From contig CAYMGM010000002.1 of NCBI GenBank assembly GCA_964390005.1, positions 1-64,000 on the forward strand: a stretch of 64,000 nucleotides of DNA, written 5' to 3'. The DNA comes from CAYMGM01 sp964390005. Lineage in GTDB: Bacteria > Pseudomonadota > Alphaproteobacteria > UBA9219. The position numbers were made by a program, and so were the translations under genes. The notes beneath the pieces are model-generated. The model did not search any database, was not told where the DNA came from, and saw only the letters and a list, made by a program, of their open reading frames with translations. This document shows, piece by piece, positions 33,321 through 42,382 of the stretch (position 1 is its first letter; each line of letters begins with the position of its first letter).

Positions 33321-34886
33321 TCAGATTGGAATTTCTTTGGGTTTAGTCATCCGCAACCATGTCACGACGATCAAACGCGTAATCTCAATAGCCGCAAAAA
33401 TCGACGTCACAATGCCGATAGCCAGCGTCACGGCAAAGCCCTTGATGGGTCCCGAGCCAAACATGAACAACAAAACCGCCGCGATCAAAGTTGTCATATT
33501 GGCGTCGATAATCGCCGACAAGGCATGCCGATACCCAGCATCGATGGCCGAATTAACCGACCGCCCCAGACGGATTTCTTCACGGATACGCTCGAACACC
33601 AGCACGTTGGCGTCCACCGCCGTACCAATGGTCAGCACAATGCCCGCGATACCGGGCAAGGTCAGCGTCGCTTGAAGGATCGACAAAATGGCAAAGATCA
33701 GCGCGATATTCAGCCCCAAGGCAATGACGGCAAAGATGCCAAACAAGCCATACGCAAAAAGCGTGAACACAACAACCAACCCAAGGCCGATCAAGCTGGC
33801 ATGAAGACCCGCATTGATTGAATCGGCGCCAAGGCCCGGTCCAACCGTACGCTCTTCAATCACCTTCAGCGGCGCGGGCAAGGCCCCGGCGCGCAACAGC
33901 AACGCCAAATCTTGCGCCGACTGCGTGGTGAAATGCCCCGAGATCACGCCGCTGCCGCCGGTAATCGGCTCGCGAATGACCGGCGCGCTGATGACTTTGT
34001 TATCCAAAACAATCGCGAAGATATGCCCGACATTCTGCCGCGTCGCTTCGCCAAACTTACGCCCACCGATATTGTCAAAGCGGAAGCTCACAACCGCTTC
34101 GCCATTTTGGAACGAAGGCTGCGCATCGACCAGTGTATCGCCCGAAACCATGACGCGCTTTTGAACGACAAAGAAAACTTCGGGATGCTCGGTCGATTGC
34201 ATGCGCTCCATGCCCGGCGGAATAATCGCGTTCGGGTTAGAACTCGCCGCTTCATCGACAAGCCGGAAGCTTAACTTGGCCGTCTGGCCCAAAAGATTTT
34301 TGATATGTTCGGGATCATCGACGCCCGGCAACTGGACCAAAATACGATCATCGCCTTCGCGTTGGATTGACGGCTCGCGCGTGCCGGTTTCATCAATACG
34401 ACGGCGCACAATCTCGATCGACTGACTCATCGCCGCGTTTTTCTTTTCGATAACTTTGGCTTCCGTCAAACGAACCGAAAAATTCTTTCCCTCGTGCGCA
34501 ACGTCCAAATCGCGATCGATCTTGCGGATCATCTCGCGCACTTTATCGCCCGCATCGTCTTCGACCAATTGAAAGCTCACAACGCCGCCGCGCACGCCAA
34601 GGCCTGTATAATGAAGCTTTTCTTTCCGCATATCGTTGCGGATTTGGTCCATAATCCCCTGCAGCGTTTCGTCAATGACGGCATTCGTCTGCACTTCGAG
34701 AAGCAAGTGCGAGCCGCCGCGCAAATCCAACCCCAGGTTGACCGTTTGCGTCGGAAAGAACGACGGCGCATTGGCCTGAAGCCACGACAGCGCCTGCGGC
34801 GACAAAGCATTGGGCAGCGAGATAAGGATCCCCAAAACGCAAAGCCCCGTGATCAGATAGATTTTCCAGCGTTCAAAATACAGCAT
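33321..34886 (-). CDS. secD: protein translocase subunit SecD
   Basis: A 521-residue inner-membrane protein that uses the proton gradient to help preproteins out of the SecYEG channel. One N-terminal membrane helix (WKIYLITGLCVLGILISLP) is followed by NLGLDLRGGSHLLLEV, a large periplasmic domain, and a C-terminal bundle of five helices with GTAVDANVLVFERIREEIR, the conserved RND motif. Length is normal. SecF normally follows directly, but here a strong terminator and an unrelated gene come next, so secF is elsewhere. It lies 49 bases after yajC. Confidence 0.96.
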   Translation of the reverse strand: MLYFERWKIYLITGLCVLGILISLPNALSPQALSWLQANAPSFFPTQTVNLGLDLRGGSHLLLEVQTNAVIDETLQGIMDQIRNDMRKEKLHYTGLGVRGGVVSFQLVEDDAGDKVREMIRKIDRDLDVAHEGKNFSVRLTEAKVIEKKNAAMSQSIEIVRRRIDETGTREPSIQREGDDRILVQLPGVDDPEHIKNLLGQTAKLSFRLVDEAASSNPNAIIPPGMERMQSTEHPEVFFVVQKRVMVSGDTLVDAQPSFQNGEAVVSFRFDNIGGRKFGEATRQNVGHIFAIVLDNKVISAPVIREPITGGSGVISGHFTTQSAQDLALLLRAGALPAPLKVIEERTVGPGLGADSINAGLHASLIGLGLVVVFTLFAYGLFGIFAVIALGLNIALIFAILSILQATLTLPGIAGIVLTIGTAVDANVLVFERIREEIRLGRSVNSAIDAGYRHALSAIIDANMTTLIAAVLLFMFGSGPIKGFAVTLAIGIVTSIFAAIEITRLIVVTWLRMTKPKEIPI

Positions 34887-34935
34887 AACGTCACAATCAG
34901 GTTAGAGTGTCGAAGCAAAGAAGAAAAAGGCGCGC

Positions 34936-35331
34936 TTATTTCTTCGCCGAGGCTTCATCGGTTTTCTTGTTTTCTTCGCTTTCGTCGGGAACAAGGCCCG
35001 TAATGGTCGACCTCAAAACGCGCACAACAACGCCGGGAGCAATTTCGATCCGCGCATGACGATCATCTTCCATTTTGACGATAACGCCTTCAATGCCGCC
35101 TGAGGTCACGACCTTATCGCCTTTTTTCAAGGCGGCGAGCATCTCGTTCTGCTTTTCAAGCTGCTTTTGTTGGGGACGGATCAACAGCATATAAAAAACG
35201 CCAAAGATCAAGAACAGCGGCAAAAAGCGCATCAAGGCAGATTGATTGTCAGTCACAGGCGGCATAGCCGCAGCCGTATCGGCCAAGGCCGGGCTGACAA
35301 AAAAGGACGACAGAGATTCGAGGACAGACAT
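34936..35331 (-). CDS. yajC: preprotein translocase accessory subunit YajC
   Basis: A 131-residue single-span membrane protein of the SecDF-YajC complex. The start MSVLESLSSFFVSPALADTA at 35331 fits the family; the open frame runs 22 codons further up without similarity. The membrane segment MRFLPLFLIFGVFYMLLI is followed by the hallmark RPQQKQ and by KKGDKVVTSGGIEG. A charged C-terminal tail (DESEENKKTDEASAKK) ends the protein. First gene of the yajC-secD unit. Confidence 0.94.
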   Translation of the reverse strand: MSVLESLSSFFVSPALADTAAAMPPVTDNQSALMRFLPLFLIFGVFYMLLIRPQQKQLEKQNEMLAALKKGDKVVTSGGIEGVIVKMEDDRHARIEIAPGVVVRVLRSTITGLVPDESEENKKTDEASAKK

Positions 35332-35500
35332 GAAGTTTCTCGCTTTTTCCGAAGGAAAGACAAAACCGACTGAACTATACCCACCCCAGCGCCCCATGCA
35401 ACAAAAACCGGCGGGCCGCCGGGGGCGTTTTTGGGGGAATCGCTAACGGAGGGGTATGCGCCTACATTCTGCCAAGACATGGAAGCGGCAAGGCAAAGAA

Positions 35501-35851
35501 TCAGGCTGATAGATTTTCGAATAATTTCGCCAATTCGCCCGATTGCAGCATCTCGCGCATGATATCGCTGTCGCCCACAAACGTGCCTTTGACATAAAGC
35601 TGCGGCATGGTCGGCCATTGGCTGTAATCGCGAATGCCTTGGCGCAGTCGTGGATCACGCATGACATCGATCGCCTTAAACGTCACGCCCAATAACCCCA
35701 AGATCTGAACGGCTTGCGCCGAAAAGCTGCATTGGGGAAAAGCAGGCGTTCCCTTCATAAACAAAACAACGCTGTTGCTATCGACCTCGGCTCGAATGCG
35801 GTCAAAAACGCTGTTGTCGGGGGCCCTTGGCGTCTCGCGGGTATCGTCCAT
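35501..35851 (-). CDS. grxD: monothiol glutaredoxin, Grx4 type, with CSFS active site
   Basis: A 116-residue monothiol glutaredoxin that in relatives binds a [2Fe-2S] cluster with BolA and passes it to client proteins. The fold motifs are VVLFMKGTPAFPQ, WPTMPQLYVKGTFVGDSDI and a C-terminal helix. The active site is C41-S-F-S44 instead of the nearly universal CGFS, by a single base difference (AGC for GGC). The nucleophile Cys and the glutathione-binding WPTxPQ and GxSDI elements are kept. It lies 5 bases after bolA in the purQ-purL-bolA-grxD cluster. Confidence 0.93.
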   Translation of the reverse strand: MDDTRETPRAPDNSVFDRIRAEVDSNSVVLFMKGTPAFPQCSFSAQAVQILGLLGVTFKAIDVMRDPRLRQGIRDYSQWPTMPQLYVKGTFVGDSDIMREMLQSGELAKLFENLSA

Positions 35852-35856
35852 GGCCG

Positions 35857-36105
35857 TTACCCCGCCCGGCCCGCGCCACGCGGCACGTTGGTCGTCAGAG
35901 AAAAAGCGCGGATCACGCCCCCCACACGCCCCTGAAGCGCGGCAAAAACCATCCGGTGCTGCTCAAGCCGGTCGCGCCCGGCAAAAGCGGCACTGGTCAC
36001 GCGCACGTCGTAATGATCGCCATCTTCGCGCAGATCGTCAATCTCGACCGCGGCATCGGGCAGCGCTTCCTTAATCAGGCGAACGATTTCGTCAGCTTCC
36101 ATCAT
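35857..36105 (-). CDS. bolA: BolA family protein
   Basis: An 82-residue BolA-like protein, partner of monothiol glutaredoxins in iron-sulfur trafficking. The KH-like fold shows in IVRLIKEALPDAAVEIDDL, GDHYDVRVTSAAFAGR and LEQHRMVFAALQGRVGG, with the conserved His of the RLEQHRMV region available as iron ligand. Length is normal for the short BolA2 group, with a slightly extended Ala/Gly/Arg tail. It sits between purL (24 bases upstream) and grxD (5 bases downstream), the usual alphaproteobacterial order. Confidence 0.93.
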   Translation of the reverse strand: MMEADEIVRLIKEALPDAAVEIDDLREDGDHYDVRVTSAAFAGRDRLEQHRMVFAALQGRVGGVIRAFSLTTNVPRGAGRAG

Positions 36106-36129
36106 CGCCTTTTGCGCTGTCCTTTCACC

Positions 36130-38325
36130 TTAGTTTTTCCCCGCCATATAGGCAGGCAAAAAGTCTTCATGAAGCGCCTTCAGCTCGGCAACCGTGCGGC
36201 TGGCGGCCCCTAAGCGCAGCGCATCGCCACCCGTTTGACCAATCAAAAGGCTGGGGATGCCCGCGTCTTCCAGCTTGCTCATAAAGGCGTCGGCGTCCTT
36301 GACCGTCACGACATAGCGCGCTTGATCTTCGCCGAACCAATACCCGGCATCGGTTTCCGGCCCCAAAAGCGCGCAACCGATATCGCCCGCCATCGCCATT
36401 TCAGCGACAGTGACCAAAAGACCGCCATCCGAAATATCGTGACAAGCCGTGACCGCGCCATCGGCAATAGCTTGGCGCATAAACTTGCCGTGACGACGTT
36501 CAGCCGTCAAAACGACCGGCGGCGGCGCGCCTTCTTCGCGGCCATGGATTTCACGCAAATACAGCGACTGACCAATATGCCCCTCGCCCGTTCCAATGAC
36601 GATGATCGCCTGACCTTCGGCCTTAAAAGCAATCGTCGCGCGGTGATCAACATTGGCCAACAGCCCAACACCGCCAATGGCAGGCGCGGGCAAAATCGGC
36701 TCGCCATCCGTTTCGTTATAAAGGCTGCAATTGCCTGAGACGATCGGGTAATCCAGCGCGGCGCAAGCCTCGCCCATGCCCTTCACGGCCCCCACGAATT
36801 GCCCCATGATCTTCGGCTTTTCAGGATTGCCAAAGTTCATGTTGTCGGTCACGGCCAAAGGCGTCGCGCCGACCGCGCACAAGTTACGATAACTTTCGGC
36901 GACCGATTGACGCCCGCCCATAATAGGGTCGGCATAGCAATAACGCGGGGTGCAATCGACCGTGATGGCAATGCCTTTTTGCGCGCCATGCACGCGCACG
37001 ACCGCCGCATCGCCGCCCGAAGCCGCCGCCGTATCGCCGCCGACTTCGCAGTCATATTGCTCCCAAATCCAGCGGCGCGAGCAAAGATCCGGCGTCGCCA
37101 GCAAAGTGGCCAAAACGTCCAAAGCCCCCTTGCCCGCCGGGAACGGATAGGCCGAAGCGGCCACCGCCGGAAGCGGCGCGGGGATCTCATAAGGACGATC
37201 ATAAACAGGCGAGGATTCGACCAAAGGCTCGACCGGGATATCGATCTCAACCTTGCCGTGATGCTTGACGACCAAACGACCCGTGTCGGTCAGATGCCCC
37301 ATGACCGAGAAATCAAGCTCCCACTTTTTGAAGATGCGCGCGGCTTCTTCTTCGCGCCCCGGTTTCAGGATCATCAGCATGCGTTCCTGACTTTCGGACA
37401 GCATGATTTCATAGGCGCTCATGCCCGTCTCGCGCTGCGGCAGTTTATCGAGATCCATTTCGATCCCCAGCCCGCCTTTCGACGCCATTTCGACCGCCGA
37501 CGATGTCAGCCCCGCCGCGCCCATATCCTGGATTGCGACGATCGAGTCAGAGGCCATCAATTCCAAACAAGCCTCAATCAGCAGCTTTTCGGTGAAGGGA
37601 TCGCCGACTTGAACGGTGGGACGCTTGCTTTCACTGTCTTTGTCGAACGTGCCCGACGCCATGGTCGCGCCCTTGATCCCGTCGCGGCCCGTTTTCGAGC
37701 CGACATAAACAACCGGATTGCCGACGCCCGACGCTTGGCTGGTAAAGATTTTATCCTGATCGACCAAGCCCACGGTCATCGCATTGACCAGATTGTTGCC
37801 GTTATAGCTTTTGTGGAAGTTCGTCTCGCCGCCCACGGTGGGCACGCCAACGCAATTGCCATAGCCGCCGATCCCAGCCACAACGCCCGCGATCAACGAC
37901 CGCGTTTTGGGGTGGCTGACATCGCCGAAACGCAGCGCGTTCATGTTGGCAATCGGGCGCGCGCCCATTGTGAAAACGTCGCGCAAAATGCCACCAACGC
38001 CCGTCGCCGCGCCTTGATAGGGTTCAATAAAGGACGGGTGATTATGGCTTTCCATCTTAAAGACGACGGCCTGATTGTCGCCAATATCGACAACGCCCGC
38101 ATTTTCGCCCGGTCCGATCAAAACCTTGGGCCCCGTCGTCGGCAGCTTTTTCAGCCAAATGCGCGTCGATTTATACGAGCAATGCTCGGACCACATCGCG
38201 GCAAAAACGCCAAACTCAGCTTCGGTCGGCGTGCGGCCCAGCACCTTAAGCAAGGTCTGGTACTCATCCGGCGTCATGTTGTGTTCGGCGATCAGAGCTT
38301 CAATTTCCGGGGTCATATTGGCCAT
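36130..38325 (-). CDS. purL: phosphoribosylformylglycinamidine synthase subunit PurL
   Basis: The 731-residue small-type PurL catalyses the ATP-dependent amidation of FGAR in purine synthesis, together with PurQ and PurS. Signatures are MWSEHCSYKSTRIWLKKL near the N-terminus, GENAGVVDIG, KMESHNHPSFIEPYQGAATG with the nucleotide site, GAAGLTSSAVEMA, and DNMNFGNPEKP. Length is right for the small form that needs a separate PurS. It begins 26 bases after purQ and is followed by bolA and grxD. Confidence 0.97.
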   Translation of the reverse strand: MANMTPEIEALIAEHNMTPDEYQTLLKVLGRTPTEAEFGVFAAMWSEHCSYKSTRIWLKKLPTTGPKVLIGPGENAGVVDIGDNQAVVFKMESHNHPSFIEPYQGAATGVGGILRDVFTMGARPIANMNALRFGDVSHPKTRSLIAGVVAGIGGYGNCVGVPTVGGETNFHKSYNGNNLVNAMTVGLVDQDKIFTSQASGVGNPVVYVGSKTGRDGIKGATMASGTFDKDSESKRPTVQVGDPFTEKLLIEACLELMASDSIVAIQDMGAAGLTSSAVEMASKGGLGIEMDLDKLPQRETGMSAYEIMLSESQERMLMILKPGREEEAARIFKKWELDFSVMGHLTDTGRLVVKHHGKVEIDIPVEPLVESSPVYDRPYEIPAPLPAVAASAYPFPAGKGALDVLATLLATPDLCSRRWIWEQYDCEVGGDTAAASGGDAAVVRVHGAQKGIAITVDCTPRYCYADPIMGGRQSVAESYRNLCAVGATPLAVTDNMNFGNPEKPKIMGQFVGAVKGMGEACAALDYPIVSGNCSLYNETDGEPILPAPAIGGVGLLANVDHRATIAFKAEGQAIIVIGTGEGHIGQSLYLREIHGREEGAPPPVVLTAERRHGKFMRQAIADGAVTACHDISDGGLLVTVAEMAMAGDIGCALLGPETDAGYWFGEDQARYVVTVKDADAFMSKLEDAGIPSLLIGQTGGDALRLGAASRTVAELKALHEDFLPAYMAGKN

Positions 38326-38351
38326 AGGGGCTTATCCTTTATCTGAAAAAC

Positions 38352-39014
38352 TTACGCCAAAGCTTTGACAACGCTTTGAAACAGAACGGAACCATCTGTG
38401 CCGCCATGCAGCGGCTCGGCCACCCGTTCGGGGTGCGGCATCATGCCAAGGACGTTGCCCTTTTCATTAATGATACCGGCGATATCGTGCGCCGCGCCAT
38501 TGGGATTATCAAGATAGCGGAAAACCACGCGCCCTTCGCCTTCCAGCTTTTCCAAAACGGGCGTTTCGGCGAAATAGTTGCCTTCGCCGTGAGCGATGGG
38601 GATCACGATTTCCTGCCCTTTTTCATAAAGGCTGGTATAGGCCGTTTGGTTGTTTTCAACGCGCAATCCCACGCGCTTGCAAATGAACTTCAAGCCCTTG
38701 TTTCGCAGCAAAACGCCGGGCAGTAATTCGGTTTCGCACAAAATCTGGAAACCGTTGCATATGCCGATGACATGCACGCCCTTTTTGGCCGCTGCGACGA
38801 CTTCGCGCATCACGGGCGAATGGGCCGCCATCGCGCCGGTGCGCAAATAGTCGCCATAGGAAAAGCCACCGGGCAGAACGATCAGATCGACCTTTGGCAA
38901 GGTCGTATCCGCATGCCAAATCTTGTGCGGCTTTTTACCAGTGGCTTTTTCAAGCGCGACCAACGCATCGCGATCGCAATTTGAGCCGGGGAAAACAACA
39001 ACGCCGGTTTCCAT
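38352..39014 (-). CDS. purQ: phosphoribosylformylglycinamidine synthase subunit PurQ
   Basis: A 220-residue class I glutamine amidotransferase that supplies ammonia to PurL. The nucleophile Cys is in VIGICNGFQIL, the oxyanion region in LPGGFSYGDYLRTGAMA, and the catalytic His/Glu in MMPHPERV near the C-terminus, with the PurQ-specific IPIAHGEGNYF. It is the first gene of the cluster; the small subunit gene purS, usually directly upstream, is not in the 240 bases before it. A ribosome site (AAGGTCC) lies close to the ATG. Confidence 0.96.
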   Translation of the reverse strand: METGVVVFPGSNCDRDALVALEKATGKKPHKIWHADTTLPKVDLIVLPGGFSYGDYLRTGAMAAHSPVMREVVAAAKKGVHVIGICNGFQILCETELLPGVLLRNKGLKFICKRVGLRVENNQTAYTSLYEKGQEIVIPIAHGEGNYFAETPVLEKLEGEGRVVFRYLDNPNGAAHDIAGIINEKGNVLGMMPHPERVAEPLHGGTDGSVLFQSVVKALA

Positions 39015-39254
39015 CGTAAAGGACCTTCCTTTTCAAGGAGAAGAGGTACATAGAGCATAGATTTTTCTGGCAATTTAGGGCCCGCCGCACGAAAGCACAA
39101 GCGAGAAAGAGCGCCCGCGCCGCGCTTTCGCCCCCGAGGCCCCAGCGCCCCTCATTTTAACCAAAGAAAACCGGGGTAAAAACCTTTTCTTTCCCTTCGT
39201 CCTTGTCTAAGGTTCGCTTGTTTTAAGAGCCGGTTATTTTTGACAGGAGTTTTT

Positions 39255-40007
39255 ATGTCCCATTCGCCAGACAGCAAGACCACCCAACAAGCCCCAACGC
39301 GGCTTCCTGTCATCGTGGCGTTTTCAGCGCTCGGTATCTGCCTGACGGCAGGCCTGCTTTTGACGAAAATCGTCAAAAACCATACGCAAAGCATGTCTCA
39401 CCGCCTTCAAACGACACGCTTAATCTCTTTAGGGAGCTCGCCTGTTTTACAAGAACGTTATGGCACTTATCTTGAAAACTGCGTTCATCGCGCCTCAAAC
39501 GGTGGTTTATCCGTTCACTTGATCAACACCACGCCTGCCACCTCAGATCTCCGCGCGTCTTGCCAATGGCTTGACATGAACGCAACAGGCAATAGGCCCA
39601 TCAATCAGATTCTCGCCGATATAGATATGTGTGGCACACAGTTGAACCTCGGCGCACTCGACTTCGATATCGAAGGCACCTCAACAAGCGTCCATATCAC
39701 CGCGCCGGTTGCCATGACGATGGATGATGTCAAGCCCAGCGCCTCGTCCGCACAAGACGCCCGCCTCGGCCCCAGCAACAATTTCGTTGCCTATCGGCAA
39801 AAAGACCCGGCTCATCAAGGCGGGATGGACATTCCCCGTGATGGCATTCATGACTTTCCGCATATTCTCAATGAATGCGTCAAACAAGCTTGGCAAACGG
39901 AAAGCCTCGGTCTTTTGGCTGGTCCTGGGGTTCCCGCCTATTTGCGATATAGGCCAGACACCAGCCGCTATGGCGTCAAACCTGAAGGCCGCACCAGCAA
40001 GCCATAA
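39255..40007 (+). CDS. single-span membrane protein of unknown function
   Basis: A 250-residue protein. The ATG at 39255 has AGGAG 6 bases upstream, so the longer frame from 39240 is rejected. A polar N-terminus of about 17 residues is followed by one membrane segment (VIVAFSALGICLTAGLLLT), then a soluble domain outside the membrane with four Cys (ENCVH, ASCQW, DMCGT, NECVK), probably two disulfides. No family is recognised. It is divergent from purQ and stands alone. Confidence 0.68.
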   Translation: MSHSPDSKTTQQAPTRLPVIVAFSALGICLTAGLLLTKIVKNHTQSMSHRLQTTRLISLGSSPVLQERYGTYLENCVHRASNGGLSVHLINTTPATSDLRASCQWLDMNATGNRPINQILADIDMCGTQLNLGALDFDIEGTSTSVHITAPVAMTMDDVKPSASSAQDARLGPSNNFVAYRQKDPAHQGGMDIPRDGIHDFPHILNECVKQAWQTESLGLLAGPGVPAYLRYRPDTSRYGVKPEGRTSKP

Positions 40008-40123
40008 AGCTTGCACGGCTCCCTTTTTTAGGGCGCAAGGACTTTTCTGCGGCGCAGCGATGTGATAGCTTCAACGTCATCGTCGCTAGCCCTTTGATTC
40101 TCCAAACGTAAGCCCTTTACCCC

Positions 40124-40813
40124 ATGAACGCCGTGCAGCTTTGCCTTCATCACCACCCTCTTGATGCGCCCTCGCGGCGCGTGCGGCTGGCGCTTGGCGA
40201 AAAAGGCCTTTCTTTCGAAACGGTTATCGAAAAACCGTGGGAGCCGCGCCCCGCCTATTTAGCCCTTAACCCGGCTGGCGAAGTCCCGACGCTTGTTCTT
40301 CAAGACGGGCCTGAAAGCTATGCGCTTTCCGATGCCTCTGCGATCTGCGAGTTTTTGGAAGAAACGCAAAAGGGCCCCACGCTGCTGGGCAAGGATCCGA
40401 TTGTGCGCGCCGAAGTGCGCCGTTTGGTCCGCTGGTTCGAAACCAAGACTTATTACGAAGTGACAGACCTTTTGCTGGGCGAAAAGGCCTTCAAGCGCTT
40501 ATCGGGCGCGGGCGAACCCGACAGCAACCGCATTCGCGCGGCCTATATGAACATTCACGGCCATATGGACTATATCGGTTGGCTGATTGAACGCCGCAAT
40601 TGGCTGGCGGGCGATGATTTGACGTTGGCCGATTTAGCGGCGGCGGCTCAGCTTTCTGTCATCGACTATTTAGGCGACGTGCCGTGGGCCAAGCATCCCG
40701 AAGCGCGCGACTGGTATGCACGCATCAAATCACGCCCCTCGTTCCGCCCGCTTTTGGGCGATCATATTCCGGGGCTTTTGCCGCCGCGGCATTATGCCGA
40801 TCTTGACTTCTAA
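40124..40813 (+). CDS. glutathione S-transferase family protein
   Basis: A 229-residue cytosolic-type GST. The thioredoxin-like N-terminal domain has PLDAPSRRVRLALGEKGL with the Ser of the GSH-activating loop, NPAGEVPTLVL with the cis-Pro, and SDASAICEFLEE with the glutamyl-binding Ser. An all-helical C-terminal domain contains RRNWLAGDDLTLADLAAAA, the N-capping box. The substrate is unknown. It ends 22 bases before the SIMPL-like gene, so cotranscription is likely. Confidence 0.92.
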   Translation: MNAVQLCLHHHPLDAPSRRVRLALGEKGLSFETVIEKPWEPRPAYLALNPAGEVPTLVLQDGPESYALSDASAICEFLEETQKGPTLLGKDPIVRAEVRRLVRWFETKTYYEVTDLLLGEKAFKRLSGAGEPDSNRIRAAYMNIHGHMDYIGWLIERRNWLAGDDLTLADLAAAAQLSVIDYLGDVPWAKHPEARDWYARIKSRPSFRPLLGDHIPGLLPPRHYADLDF

Positions 40814-40835
40814 TCCTTTGAAAGGATCTCAGCCG

Positions 40836-41561
40836 ATGAAAAAAGCTGCCCTTTTGACATTGATGGCTCTTTTCGCTTTTTCGGCCTCTTCTGCATGGCC
40901 CCCCGCCGCGTGGGCCGATGAAGTTCGCCCCGACGATCAAGTGGTTTTCGATTTGTCGACCGAAGGTTGGGTGACAACCAAAACGGCGCTTGTTTCGCTG
41001 TCTGTCGAAGCCGCCGTCACGGCCCAAGGCAGCGAAGGTTCGCTGCGCGCCGCCATGCAAAACGCCGTGACAGGCGTCGCGCGGGGCGACTGGCGCCTGA
41101 CCAGCTTTAACCGCATGCAAGATCAAACGGGCCTTGAGCGTTGGAGCGCGGCCTATGAAGCGCGCTTGCCGGAAGAAGATCTAAGCGGAATCCAAGACAA
41201 AGTGAAGCGCGTCAGCAAGCCCGGCATGCAGATCCGCGTGATCAACATCGCTTTCAACCCAACGCTAGAAGAAACCGAAACCGAACAGGCTGCGCTGCGC
41301 ACCAATCTTTATAAAAAGGCCAACGAACAATTGGCGAGTTTAAACGCCGCGTTGCCGGGCCGAAATTTCCGCATTGGTCTTATTGATTTCACCAATCAAG
41401 CCGTGATGAGACCTCAACGCCAATACATGGCGATCAATAAAGCCATGGCCGAAGATAGCGTCGCCCCTTCTACGGGTGTGGGCAGTTTGGAACGGGCGCA
41501 AAAGCTCACCCTTAAAGCCCATGTAGTCATGATGGCGACGCCCCCAGCCGCCGGAAAATAA
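40836..41561 (+). CDS. periplasmic protein, possibly SIMPL/DUF541-like
   Basis: A 241-residue exported protein. The ATG at 40836 (MKKAALLTLMALFAFSASSA) starts a clear signal peptide with probable cleavage after AWA near residue 27; AAAGGATC lies upstream. The mature part (VVFDLSTEGWVTTKTALVSL; WRLTSFNRMQDQTGLERW; LRTNLYKKANEQLASLNAAL) has the strand-helix pattern of SIMPL-domain proteins such as YggE, but the match is weak and could be wrong. It follows the GST gene by 22 bases and precedes an esterase gene by 35 bases. Confidence 0.6.
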   Translation: MKKAALLTLMALFAFSASSAWPPAAWADEVRPDDQVVFDLSTEGWVTTKTALVSLSVEAAVTAQGSEGSLRAAMQNAVTGVARGDWRLTSFNRMQDQTGLERWSAAYEARLPEEDLSGIQDKVKRVSKPGMQIRVINIAFNPTLEETETEQAALRTNLYKKANEQLASLNAALPGRNFRIGLIDFTNQAVMRPQRQYMAINKAMAEDSVAPSTGVGSLERAQKLTLKAHVVMMATPPAAGK

Positions 41562-41596
41562 TCCTTGTCGATCTGAAAAAGCTAAAGGCGCCACGC

Positions 41597-42244
41597 ATGT
41601 TGCATACCGAAACCCTTTCCCCTCACAATGATGAAAAGGCCGATAGCCTTGTCATTCTGCTTCATGGGCTCGGCGATTCAGGCGCAGGTCTGATCGGCCT
41701 TGGCGAAGAATGGCGTACGGCTTTGCCGCGCACGCTTTTCCTTGCGCCGGACGCGCCCTATCCATGCGATATGAATCCCTTTGGCTTTCAGTGGTTCAGC
41801 GCGCAAGACTGGACGCCTTCGGTCGTTCTGGAAGGCGTCAAAAAAGCCGCAGAGCCTTTAAATGATTTTATCGATTCAGCCATTGAAGCCAATGCCATCC
41901 CAGCAAGCAAAGTTGCGCTTGTCGGCTTTTCGCAAGGCACGATCATGAGCCTTTACGTCGCCCCGCGTCGCGCTGAATCGCTGGCGGGTGTTGTGGGCTA
42001 TTCGGGGGCTCTTGTCGGTGCGTCAACCCTCAGTCAAGAACGCCGCTCGGCCCCGCCCGTTATGCTGGTCCATGGCACCCACGATGAAGTCCTTCCGTTT
42101 GACGCCATGGCGCATGCCGCTGCTGGCCTGCAAAGTGCAAATATCAATGTCTCGGTCCTTCCCTGCCCCGGCACGGGCCACAGCATTGACGCCGAAGGCT
42201 TGCATGAAGGCGCAACGTTCCTGCGCCGCGTGCTTGGCTATTAG
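41597..42244 (+). CDS. alpha/beta-hydrolase, carboxylesterase/acyl-protein thioesterase type
   Basis: A 215-residue hydrolase of the phospholipase/carboxylesterase (YpfH/EstB) family. The oxyanion loop is ILLHGLGDSGAGL, the nucleophile is S112 in GFSQGT, the acid is the Asp in VHGTHDEVLPF, and the base is the His in GTGHSIDAEG, so the triad is complete. DAPYPCDMNPFGFQWF is the family signature after the first strand pair. No signal peptide. Likely substrates are short acyl esters. End of a probable GST-SIMPL-esterase unit. Confidence 0.9.
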   Translation: MLHTETLSPHNDEKADSLVILLHGLGDSGAGLIGLGEEWRTALPRTLFLAPDAPYPCDMNPFGFQWFSAQDWTPSVVLEGVKKAAEPLNDFIDSAIEANAIPASKVALVGFSQGTIMSLYVAPRRAESLAGVVGYSGALVGASTLSQERRSAPPVMLVHGTHDEVLPFDAMAHAAAGLQSANINVSVLPCPGTGHSIDAEGLHEGATFLRRVLGY

Positions 42245-42382
42245 CGATCCTTTTCGCCTTAAAAACAAAGAAAAAACATCGCCCTAGCTGTAGGATGCGA
42301 ACACAAACGTCTGCAGTTAACAAGAAAATAACATGGTCGTGATAGACTTAGAGTTTCCGCGCTTTAAAGGAAAAGGTCAGCC

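Noticed and set aside
36799..38346. 515-codon open frame on the plus strand
   Set aside because: It lies fully antisense to purL, which has all family motifs; the frame is a codon-bias shadow rich in Arg and His.
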